A DNA stretch of 21,540 nucleotides from Anaerolineae bacterium (GTDB taxonomy: Bacteria; Chloroflexota; Anaerolineae; JAADDB01), in NCBI GenBank assembly GCA_015486895.1, contig WFQT01000492.1, positions 1 through 21,540 of the forward strand. Reading direction: 5' to 3'. The notes beneath the pieces are model-generated. The model ran no database searches. It was not told the origin of the DNA and was given only the letters and a program-made list of their open reading frames with translations. Within the stretch, counting starts at the first letter, position 1. Every line of letters begins with the position of its first letter. The translations under genes were made by a program, and so were the position numbers. Below, in pieces: positions 6,807 through 13,653 of this stretch.

Positions 6807-7469
6807 TTACTTGGATGCGTGCCTGGACTCTATCGTCTCCGACAATGTCTTCAATACAAGGTAAGATGAAGTTGCTCCGGGGTCTTGATGACCTATGCTG
6901 CGTTCTCCCAAGTAACTGGCACGACCTTTCTTGGCCAACATTGGAATGGTATCTTTCATTCCTTTTTGAGCAGCATCTGTCATAGAGTGAAGTGCTTCTA
7001 TAAGGCTATTGCCATTGTTCACTGATTGTCTCAGAGCTTCTACAGCGGGAGTGATGGCGTCAACCATTGTTTTGTCGCCAATGTTGGCTTTTCCCAACTT
7101 TACAATCCCTTTCAGACTGGCTTCAATTAGGTTAACCAGATCATTGGCAGATAACTCTGTCTTCCCTCTGACAGCCTTACCAGCCTCCAGATAAAGGGTG
7201 CCATACAAAGGCCCTCCTGCCCCTCCAACACTGGAGATAAGAGCCATTCCCGTTGTCCTGAGAATTGTTCCAATATCTTTGTCCTCGACATTGGGCAGCT
7301 TGCTCATCACTTTTTTGAAACCACGGTTCATGTTGATACCATGATCTGCATCCCCAATGGGAGCGTCTAACTCTGAGAGATAGTGGGCGTTCTCCTCAAG
7401 TACAGCAGCCGTGGCTTTGAGCCACTCAACGATGTCATCTTTAGTTATAGTCGTTTCATTTTCAGACAA
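6807..7469 (-). CDS. dhaL: Dihydroxyacetone kinase ADP-binding subunit DhaL
   Basis: DhaL holds a permanently bound ADP that is phosphorylated by DhaM and then passes phosphate to dihydroxyacetone on DhaK. The 220-residue product has the Mg-nucleotide-binding signature LDAPIGDADHGINMNRGF (34-51), with Asp35, Asp40 and Asp42 at the expected positions. It also has SSVGGAGGPLYGTLYLEAG (79-97) and a C-terminal GHQDPGATSS. The first in-frame start is TTG at 7467-7469, not ATG, with GGAGG six bases upstream, so a TTG start is likely and may lower translation. The gene follows dhaK by 75 bases. The presence of dhaM and HPr in the window supports the PEP-dependent type over a fused ATP-dependent kinase. 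Confidence 0.95.
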   Translation of the reverse strand: MSENETTITKDDIVEWLKATAAVLEENAHYLSELDAPIGDADHGINMNRGFKKVMSKLPNVEDKDIGTILRTTGMALISSVGGAGGPLYGTLYLEAGKAVRGKTELSANDLVNLIEASLKGIVKLGKANIGDKTMVDAITPAVEALRQSVNNGNSLIEALHSMTDAAQKGMKDTIPMLAKKGRASYLGERSIGHQDPGATSSYLVLKTLSETIESRHASK

Positions 7470-7544
7470 GACACGCCTCCACTTCCTCCACTTTCAATTT
7501 TATGGTGCGGGCCTTTCTTTACAAAAAGAACGACCCGCAGCAGA

Positions 7545-8618
7545 TTACATTCCCCATCGCATGCCGGGTGTGTGGACCGGAGCATCCCATAGTTCCTTCA
7601 ACTCATCATCCATTTTGAGCAAGGTAATAGAGCAGCCTTGCATCTCTAATGAAGTGATGTAACGGCCCATGAGGTTACGGACGATTTTCAACCCCTTTTT
7701 CTCGCAAATCTCGTGCAGTTTACGATAGATAATGGGGAGCTCTATGTCTGGAGTCCCTCCCATGCTGTTAACGAATGCCAGGACCTCGTCACCCTTCTTG
7801 AATGGTGGGTCTGTTACCTCTACGTCTACCCAATCTCCCTTGTCTTTGTCCCACTGGGCAAGGGTTCGTGTGTAAGGCCCATCATCAATGATTGAAGTGG
7901 CCAAAATCTCGGTGATTTCGTCGGCAGTCATGATCTTCATGCGCTTCCTACCGGGCTCGCCATGGATGCCGATACCGACTTCCATCTCGTCCTCTCCGAG
8001 CTCAAAAGTAGGTTTGCCCGCGGCGGGGACGGTGCAAGAGGTGAGAGCCATCCCCATGCTGCGACCGTTGATGTTTACCTTGCGGCCCAAAGCAGCTAGT
8101 TCCTGCAAGGTGTATCCTTTTTCGGCTGCGGCCCCCAGGATGTGCTCGGCGAGCACTGTTGTTCCAACACCGCGCCGACCTGCAGTGTAAAGGCTGTCCT
8201 TCACGGCTACGTCATCGTCAATTATGATGGTGTCAACGTCAATGCCTTCATCGCGGGCCATGTCGGCGGCCATCTGAAAGTTCATGACATCGCCGGTGTA
8301 GTTCTTAATAATGTACAGCACCCCTTTACCGCTGTTAACCATCTTGGCTGCTTCCAGCATCTGGTCTGGGGTGGGCGAAGTGAAAACGGCTCCTGGACAA
8401 GCAGCATCCAACATGCCATGCCCTACCAGGCCGCCATGCATAGGCTCATGGCCGCTCCCACCACCGGAGATAAGGGCTACCTTGCCTTTAACTGGAGCAT
8501 CGGCACGGTAGTCGAAGTCTGGGTCCAAGTGAATTTTGATGAGATCCGGGTAGGCCAGAGCCATGCCCTCCAGTTCCTCTTTCACTACATCTTCAGGTTT
8601 ATTGATAAGCTTTTTCAT
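7545..8618 (-). CDS. dhaK: Dihydroxyacetone kinase substrate-binding subunit DhaK
   Basis: DhaK binds dihydroxyacetone covalently through a histidine and receives phosphate from DhaL to give dihydroxyacetone phosphate. The 357-residue product is almost exactly the length of E. coli DhaK (356). It contains VALISGGGSGHEPMHGG (47-63), the phosphate-loop region IIKNYTGDVMNF (103-114) and VGIGIHGEPG (214-223), in which His219 corresponds to the hemiaminal-forming histidine. GGAGG precedes the ATG by 11 bases. It lies between glpF and dhaL, so uptake and kinase subunits are co-expressed. No glycerol dehydrogenase (gldA/dhaD) is in the window, so the source of free dihydroxyacetone is unclear. Confidence 0.97.
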   Translation of the reverse strand: MKKLINKPEDVVKEELEGMALAYPDLIKIHLDPDFDYRADAPVKGKVALISGGGSGHEPMHGGLVGHGMLDAACPGAVFTSPTPDQMLEAAKMVNSGKGVLYIIKNYTGDVMNFQMAADMARDEGIDVDTIIIDDDVAVKDSLYTAGRRGVGTTVLAEHILGAAAEKGYTLQELAALGRKVNINGRSMGMALTSCTVPAAGKPTFELGEDEMEVGIGIHGEPGRKRMKIMTADEITEILATSIIDDGPYTRTLAQWDKDKGDWVDVEVTDPPFKKGDEVLAFVNSMGGTPDIELPIIYRKLHEICEKKGLKIVRNLMGRYITSLEMQGCSITLLKMDDELKELWDAPVHTPGMRWGM

Positions 8619-8762
8619 AATTGGTTTTGCCTCCTTCAGGCTTACCCTTAACTAACCTGAGGGAAGGGAGGCATGGAATTTTCCCTTATCCTTCCTTCCC
8701 TGAATGTATTCTGACTCATTCTCAAAAGTCAGAGTAGCTAACTTTGAAAAGCTGTTGGGATC

Positions 8763-9563
8763 TTAGCCTTCCTTCTCAGGCAGGAAAGGAGTAATGAACC
8801 AATCATAGGTTAGAGCTCCCAACGCACCACCGATCAGTGGCCCTATGATTGGTGCTACTAGCCAATACCATCCATTGAAGAGTCCTTTTGTGCCTGCCAG
8901 AACACCGAAAACACGAGGCCCAAAGTCACGGGCAGGGTTGATCGCGTATCCACTGGGGCCACCGAGAGAAAGGCCAATAGCCATTACAACAAAGCCGATT
9001 AAAAGTGGCCAGAGATTCGCTCCCACTGCTACGTTCTTTTGATCTAAGACAGCCAACACACCCCATATTAGCATGGCAGTGCCGAAGATCTCAGCGATAG
9101 TTGCATTAGTTATGGAATATGTTCCCACCGCTGCTGCGCCTTTTGCACTGCCCCAGAAAGCCTGGGTGAAAATGGAGCCGGGCCCGGTGCACCAAACATT
9201 GGGCATTCCAGCTTTAATCAAGCCATCCATGTACACTAAGTACACGCTAAGAGCGCCTAAGAAGGCGCCGATGATCTGAGCGACCCAATATGGAATAACC
9301 TTGGCCCACGGAAAACCGCGTTTCACGGCTACTGCAAAAGTCACTGCGGGGTTAATGTGAGCGCCAGTTACACCACCAGCAACGTATACGGCTACAGCCA
9401 CGGCAAAACCCCACCCCAGTGCTATTGTGTTCCAGTCATAGCCTGGAGAGGCAAGCCGGGGGGCCAAGCCCACATTAGCTACAACACCATCCCCGAAAAG
9501 AATCAGGACAAATGTGCCGACAAGCTCCGCAACAAACTCACCCCAAAGACCTTTTTTCTTCAT
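8763..9563 (-). CDS. glpF: Glycerol uptake facilitator (aquaglyceroporin)
   Basis: An MIP-family channel of 266 residues with six hydrophobic helices and two half-helices. Both NPA boxes are present: GAHINPAVT (68-75) and YAINPARDFGPR (206-217). The Asp directly after the second NPAR is typical of glycerol-conducting members rather than water-only aquaporins. The MKKKGLWGEF start at 9563 is chosen for its AAGGAGC site; an in-frame GTG at 9677 would add 38 residues unlike a signal and is abutted by GAGGAG without spacing. It is the first gene of the glycerol block, about 240 bases downstream of a near-consensus promoter, and would import glycerol by facilitated diffusion for GlpK. Confidence 0.96.
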   Translation of the reverse strand: MKKKGLWGEFVAELVGTFVLILFGDGVVANVGLAPRLASPGYDWNTIALGWGFAVAVAVYVAGGVTGAHINPAVTFAVAVKRGFPWAKVIPYWVAQIIGAFLGALSVYLVYMDGLIKAGMPNVWCTGPGSIFTQAFWGSAKGAAAVGTYSITNATIAEIFGTAMLIWGVLAVLDQKNVAVGANLWPLLIGFVVMAIGLSLGGPSGYAINPARDFGPRVFGVLAGTKGLFNGWYWLVAPIIGPLIGGALGALTYDWFITPFLPEKEG

Positions 9564-9779
9564 TTTACGCTCCTTCGAGAATAATACAACATTGTACGAA
9601 ACGAAACCTGGGTAGATACAACAGAAGGCCAAAAGACTCACAGGCGGATTGCTTTGTCTATCTTGAAGGTTTATCACCTCCTCTCAGTGTCGCGCTCCAT
9701 GGTTGTGAGTATAGAGGGAAAGGGGCGCCTTGAAACAAAAACCGATAAGACGACAGAAACAAGTGCGTTGAAAAATGAC

Positions 9780-9810
9780 TCACATATGTGAATGCTATGC
9801 ACATATGTTA
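9780..9810. promoter_or_regulatory. Twin palindromic operator over the glpF transcription start
   Basis: TCACATATGTGA at 9780-9791 is a perfect 12-bp palindrome. A second ACATATGT core lies at 9801-9808, 19 bases from the first (9782-9789), roughly two helical turns. Both lie at or just downstream of the transcription start predicted from the promoter at 9810-9837, the usual place for a repressor. The cognate regulator is not in the window and I cannot assign a family. Confidence 0.65.
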
Positions 9811-9837
9811 TTATAACGCAAAAAATTTATTTGTCAA
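9810..9837 (-). promoter_or_regulatory. Sigma70-type promoter for the glpF-dhaK-dhaL-glpK block
   Basis: On the minus strand TTGACA (9837-9832) is separated by 16 bases from TATAAT (9815-9810), both perfect consensus hexamers. The predicted start is near 9803, giving a leader of about 240 bases before glpF. The leader contains AGGAGGTG near 9670-9677 that serves no obvious good start codon. Confidence 0.85.
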
Positions 9838-10253
9838 GGGGTTTTCTGGGATTTCTCGGAAATTTAGCGATTTTCGATGGTTGTTGTGGTGGTACAGATT
9901 GGTTTTTCGGGTGAGATGTAACATTGAGAAGACATGGAACCCAGATGACCGTTAGCTGAATAGACAAATATAGCATGGTTCAAAAGAGCTATTTCCCATC
10001 TTGACGAATTCACTGAGACGTCGCGGCTAACTAAGCCACGGAATAACACAGAATTACACGGAAAACTCTTGTCTTCAGTCTTTTCTATGCCTTTCCGGCC
10101 CTATTTATCAAGATTGTTTCGATTCGAAATGAACCATGCCACAAATGCAGACCCCATGGCGGTTGTGAGGTGCTTGTCTTGCGAAACAATGTCTTGAATG
10201 TGACAGGCAGTTGGCACCTTCAGGTCGGCTTGCCAGCATTTGGCCGGCTGTGC
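9838..10253. other. Gene-free stretch between the glpF promoter and treS
   Basis: No convincing gene is visible. A 61-codon open frame on the minus strand (9864-10049) has no recognisable family or ribosome-binding site. A 'CCACGGAATAACACAG' and 'AATTACACGG' run at about 10036-10061 belongs to the dispersed CCACAGATT-type repeat family. No clear terminator for treS is seen. Confidence 0.5.
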
Positions 10254-11882
10254 TTACAGTCGTAGCCAGCGATAGCTGTACCCTTCCAATGGCAACTGGT
10301 AGGGTGCAACAGTTACAGGCGCTATTTTCTCCCCCGTGAAGAGATCGACAGGTTGGGTGCCGGCCTGGGGCATGAGATCTAGTTTGGCCGTTTGGGGCTC
10401 TGGTGACAGGTTATTGATGACCAAGACCATTTCGTCGCCATATGTAAGCAAGTAAGCCAGTATAGCTTGGTTGGCGAGTCCCAGGAAGCGGATTTCACCC
10501 CGCCCAAAAACGGAATGTGCCTTGCGAACATGGATCATCTGCCGCATCCGGTTCAGTAGGGAGTCGGGGTCGGCCCTCTGGGTCTCAACATTGACATGCC
10601 GGTAGCCGTAGGTTTCGTCGTCGATCACCGGTTCGTAGAGGGCCGATGGGTCGGCCGCGGAGAAACCGGCATTAGGCCCACTGGACCACTGCATCGGTGT
10701 ACGTACCCCATCGCGATCGTCCAGCCAGATGTTGTCGCCCATGCCGATTTCGTCGCCGTAGTAGAGCACCGGTGACCCGGGCAGGGTGAAGAGCAGCGAG
10801 TTGGCCAGTTCGATGCGGGCCCGGTTATTCCCCAGCAAGGGAGCCAGCCGGCGGCGGATGCCCAGGTTGAGCCGCATACGTGGCTCTGGCGCGTAGAAAT
10901 CCCACATGAATTGTCGCTCTTCCTCGGTGACCATTTCCAAAGTCAGTTCATCGTGATTGCGCAGGAAAGTAGCCCATTGGCAGCCATGTGGCAAGGCCGG
11001 CGTGCGGGCCAGTATCTTCAGGATAGGCGTGCGATCGGCTTTGGCCAGAGCCATGAAGACGCGCGGCATCAATGGAAAGTGGAAGTTCATGTGGAATTCG
11101 TCGCCGTCACCGAAATAGGGGCGCACGTTCTCGGGCCATTGATTGGCTTCGGAGAGCAACATTGTGCCCGGCGCATAGGCATCCACAAATTTGCGCAGCC
11201 GCTTGAGATAAGCGTGGGTTTCTGGTAAGTTTTCGCAGTTGGTGCCTTCCCGCTCGTAAAGGTAAGGTGTGGCATCCACGCGCAGGCCATCCGCCCCCAG
11301 GTCCAGCCAGAACTGCACGACGCGTAACATGGCCCGTTGCACTTCTGGATTGTCGTAGTTGAGGTCAGGTTGGTGATGGAAGAAACGGTGCCAGTAATAT
11401 GCACCCCGGACGGGATCGTAAGTCCAGTTGGACAGCTCGTAATCCAGGAAAATGATGCGGGCGTCTTTGTATTTCTGGTCCGTGTCGCTCCAAACGTACC
11501 AATCACGATATTTTTCGTGTTGGGGGTGATTGGGATCGCGTGAGGCCTGGAACCAAAAGTTTTGATCGGAGGTGTGATTAGGGATTAATTCTACGAGCAC
11601 GCGCAGGCCCCGGCGATGTGCTTCTTTCATCAGCGTGCGCACATTGTCTAACGTGCCGTAGGCAGGATGAACGTCGAAGTAATCGCTGACGTCGTAGCCG
11701 TCGTCTAACAGCGGCGATGGGAAAATCGGTAGCATCCAGATTGCATCTATGCCGAGCCATTGAAGGTAATCTAACTTCGATGTCAGGCCGGGAAGGTCGC
11801 CGATGCCGTCGCTATTGCTATCGGCAAGCGCCCGAACGAAAACCTCGTATAAGATCGCATCTTTATACCAATCCTGGGGCAT
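10254..11882 (-). CDS. treS: Trehalose synthase (maltose alpha-D-glucosyltransferase)
   Basis: Interconverts maltose and trehalose by intramolecular transglucosylation; a GH13 family enzyme acting in the cytosol. The 542-residue product has the TIM-barrel motifs in order. They are IPNHTSDQ (100-107), GLRVDATPYLYEREGTN (199-215) with nucleophile Asp203, LLSEANQWP (242-250) with acid/base Glu245, and FLRNHDELTLEMVTEEE (306-322) with Asp311. The EREGTNCENLPETHAYLK stretch after the nucleophile is diagnostic for TreS as opposed to other GH13 enzymes. The length fits the stand-alone form without a fused maltokinase. GGAG lies seven bases before the ATG. It appears to be a single-gene unit, with a 10-bp hairpin just upstream of its ribosome-binding site. 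Trehalose would serve as stress protectant or carbon store. Confidence 0.95.
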   Translation of the reverse strand: MPQDWYKDAILYEVFVRALADSNSDGIGDLPGLTSKLDYLQWLGIDAIWMLPIFPSPLLDDGYDVSDYFDVHPAYGTLDNVRTLMKEAHRRGLRVLVELIPNHTSDQNFWFQASRDPNHPQHEKYRDWYVWSDTDQKYKDARIIFLDYELSNWTYDPVRGAYYWHRFFHHQPDLNYDNPEVQRAMLRVVQFWLDLGADGLRVDATPYLYEREGTNCENLPETHAYLKRLRKFVDAYAPGTMLLSEANQWPENVRPYFGDGDEFHMNFHFPLMPRVFMALAKADRTPILKILARTPALPHGCQWATFLRNHDELTLEMVTEEERQFMWDFYAPEPRMRLNLGIRRRLAPLLGNNRARIELANSLLFTLPGSPVLYYGDEIGMGDNIWLDDRDGVRTPMQWSSGPNAGFSAADPSALYEPVIDDETYGYRHVNVETQRADPDSLLNRMRQMIHVRKAHSVFGRGEIRFLGLANQAILAYLLTYGDEMVLVINNLSPEPQTAKLDLMPQAGTQPVDLFTGEKIAPVTVAPYQLPLEGYSYRWLRL

Positions 11883-11910
11883 GTGTTCACTCCATCTTCT
11901 AAAAATGACT

Positions 11911-11937
11911 GGGTAAATAGCATCAGCCTATTTACCC
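11911..11937 (-). promoter_or_regulatory. Perfect hairpin in the treS leader
   Basis: GGGTAAATAG (11911-11920) and CTATTTACCC (11928-11937) form a perfect 10-bp stem with a seven-base loop. On the minus strand it is followed five bases later by TTTTT and then the treS ribosome-binding site. It could be an attenuator or terminator-like element in the treS leader, or a protein operator. The stem is AT-rich in the middle, so strong termination is not assured. Confidence 0.45.
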
Positions 11938-11988
11938 GTTGAAAAGGCGCTGATTATTCCTTGAAAACGTATTTACTTCGAAAATAAA

Positions 11989-12007
11989 CCACAGATTACG
12001 CGGATTT
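11989..12007. repeat. CCACAGATT-type dispersed repeat
   Basis: CCACAGATTACGCGGATTT matches the run type seen at 4827-4880, 10036-10061 and 17504-17580. It lies between treS and the FAD oxidoreductase gene. Confidence 0.6.
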
Positions 12008-12070
12008 CTATAAACGTTCTACCCCGGTAACTACCAGCCCAGCGACTAAAAGTCACGGCAACGTCTGCAA

Positions 12071-12143
12071 AATCACCCTGTGGTGATTGGCATTCAACCT
12101 GCGCAGGCAGGTTCCATGACTGTGGCAACGATTTCCAATCACC
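12071..12143. other. Structured intergenic element with nested inverted repeats
   Basis: Three stems can form. AATCACC (12071-12077) can pair with GGTGATT (12082-12088). AACCTGC (12096-12102) can pair with GCAGGTT (12107-12113). GGTGATTGG (12082-12090) can pair with CCAATCACC (12135-12143), enclosing the second stem. The first and third stems compete for the same bases. The element begins about 28 bases after the stop of the minus-strand oxidoreductase gene. It could be an RNA switch, a 3' end structure or a small repeat element; the sequence alone does not decide. Confidence 0.5.
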
Positions 12144-12170
12144 GGACGAGGCCGCCATATTCTGCCTCCT

Positions 12171-13547
12171 TCATAGTTGCCAGGTTTCCGACCAGCTTGC
12201 CAACAGATGGCGGTACGCCGGGTCTTCGTAGCGGCTTAGGGTAAACGCTGGAGCGTAGTCTGGCAATGTATTGCCGGCAATGTGTGTCGCCAGCAATTCC
12301 CCGGCGGCACAGGAAGCCATGATGCCGTAGCCGGAAAGTGCTCCAATGACAAAAGCACCGTTTGTCGGCAATGGGCCGATGAGTGGGCGATTTTCTACCG
12401 TTTTGACGTAGTAGCCGCCGTCTAAAATAGGCCGTGGCATCTTGTTGGAATATGCTTTCATGCCGGGGAGCATTTTTGCTAACCCCCGGATGGCAATTTC
12501 CGGATACAATGGATCCATCATTGGTGCTGGTTCCGGTTCTACGACCTGATTGTGGTAATCCCAGAGGATGAGGATCATCTGGCTGCCGGGACCACCTTCT
12601 GGCCGGGTGTGCACGCCGCTGGGAAACTGTTCTAAGAGCCAACGGCTTTCTTCCTCCCGGCGGAACTCTCGTTTCTCTGCCGCCGACCAGGGCAGCTTTT
12701 GTGGGTCACCCCAGATGAGTAACGGAGCTTGCCGGGGCACAACGCCTAAGTAGTCATTCAAGGCGACTTTCATGTGTAGCTCGGTGAAGACTGGTAGGTT
12801 GACACCTAATATGGCGCCTACCCTCTTGAGATATGGACCGGCGGCGTCAACGAAGACTGGTGTGGCGATGTCGAGATCGCGAGATGCCGCTTTAATTAGC
12901 ACTCTCTGTACTTTATTGCCCTTTTGGACAACACCAGTGACGATACCACGTTGGAAGCGCACACCGTGCCGGAGCGCTTGTTCTAACATGTACATACCCA
13001 ACTGCTGGGCGCTAAGCCAGCCGGCGCGGCGTACGTGTAAAATGGCGATTGTTTTCTCCGCCAGGTAGGGATAGTGACGGCGGATCAGTTCCCTGTTAAC
13101 GATGAGATCGGCGCCGGTGGGGTAGGAATCGAAATCCTCAGGGTTTGCCGGGAATGGTTGGTAACTGGCCACTGCTGTTTCATGGAGGCGCAGTTCCCCG
13201 GCACCCAAACGGGCGGCTTGTTCGCCTGCTTCTTGGTAACTTTGGATTCGTTCGGGGTCGGCTGTGGCAAAGAGGTAACCGCGTCGGTTTAGCAGGAAGC
13301 GATTGCTGCTCTCGGCTGCTAAACACTCCATGATGTCAATGCTACGGTTCATGAGGCGCACCATTGCATCCCCGGGGCCGGGCCACCAGTTGCGGTAGCA
13401 CTCGGTGGATTTGTCGCTGGTGAAAGTGAGAGGCGGTCGTTCGTCCACTAATAGAACGTCTTTGATGCTATGGTGGACTGCTAAATAATAAGCAGTGGCA
13501 ATGCCGGCGATGCCGGAGCCACAGATGACAACTTCGGCTGTCGTCAT
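12171..13547 (-). CDS. DAO-family FAD-dependent oxidoreductase, substrate unknown
   Basis: A 458-residue flavoprotein of the D-amino-acid oxidase/sarcosine oxidase-like fold. The FAD motif is VVICGSGIAGIATAYYLA (6-23), with an acidic strand-2 end at LLVDERP (32-38). The C-terminal part has ENRPLIGPLPTNGAFVIGAL and SGYGIMASCAAGELLA, the second FAD-contacting region of this family. Such enzymes oxidise amines or amino acids such as sarcosine, dimethylglycine, glycine or opines; the substrate cannot be read from sequence. The ATG at 13547 is chosen because the FAD motif should lie near the N-terminus; an upstream in-frame start at 13619 would add 24 residues and overlap a candidate promoter. No partner subunit is adjacent, so it is probably a single-gene unit. 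Confidence 0.88.
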   Translation of the reverse strand: MTTAEVVICGSGIAGIATAYYLAVHHSIKDVLLVDERPPLTFTSDKSTECYRNWWPGPGDAMVRLMNRSIDIMECLAAESSNRFLLNRRGYLFATADPERIQSYQEAGEQAARLGAGELRLHETAVASYQPFPANPEDFDSYPTGADLIVNRELIRRHYPYLAEKTIAILHVRRAGWLSAQQLGMYMLEQALRHGVRFQRGIVTGVVQKGNKVQRVLIKAASRDLDIATPVFVDAAGPYLKRVGAILGVNLPVFTELHMKVALNDYLGVVPRQAPLLIWGDPQKLPWSAAEKREFRREEESRWLLEQFPSGVHTRPEGGPGSQMILILWDYHNQVVEPEPAPMMDPLYPEIAIRGLAKMLPGMKAYSNKMPRPILDGGYYVKTVENRPLIGPLPTNGAFVIGALSGYGIMASCAAGELLATHIAGNTLPDYAPAFTLSRYEDPAYRHLLASWSETWQL

Positions 13548-13590
13548 TGGTATTGTCACCCCGTCGTTGAAGTAAGGATTAAGTGTTACA

Positions 13591-13619
13591 ACTTTAGCAT
13601 ACGTGCTTAGTCGGGGCAA
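13591..13619 (-). promoter_or_regulatory. Candidate promoter for the FAD oxidoreductase gene
   Basis: On the minus strand TTGCCC (13619-13614), a 17-base spacer and TAAAGT (13596-13591) match four of six consensus bases in each hexamer. It lies about 45 bases upstream of the preferred ATG. The match is modest. Confidence 0.35.
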
Positions 13620-13653
13620 GTTCGACTGTTGGGTTACTTTCCCCTGGAATCGG

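Noticed and set aside
9564..9800. Riboswitch in the 240-base glpF leader
   Set aside because: No recognised riboswitch core and no terminator hairpin before the ribosome-binding site.
9864..10049. 61-codon minus-strand frame downstream of treS, considered as a transposase fragment
   Set aside because: A faint DVS...ALL pattern resembles some transposase starts but is too short and lacks catalytic motifs or element ends.
11973..12158. 61-codon minus-strand frame between treS and the FAD oxidoreductase
   Set aside because: It overlaps the inverted-repeat element and a CCACAGATT repeat, with no domain; more likely non-coding.
12139..12642. 167-codon minus-strand frame overlapping the FAD oxidoreductase in another frame
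   Set aside because: It is a frame shadow; the oxidoreductase frame carries conserved FAD motifs over the same bases.
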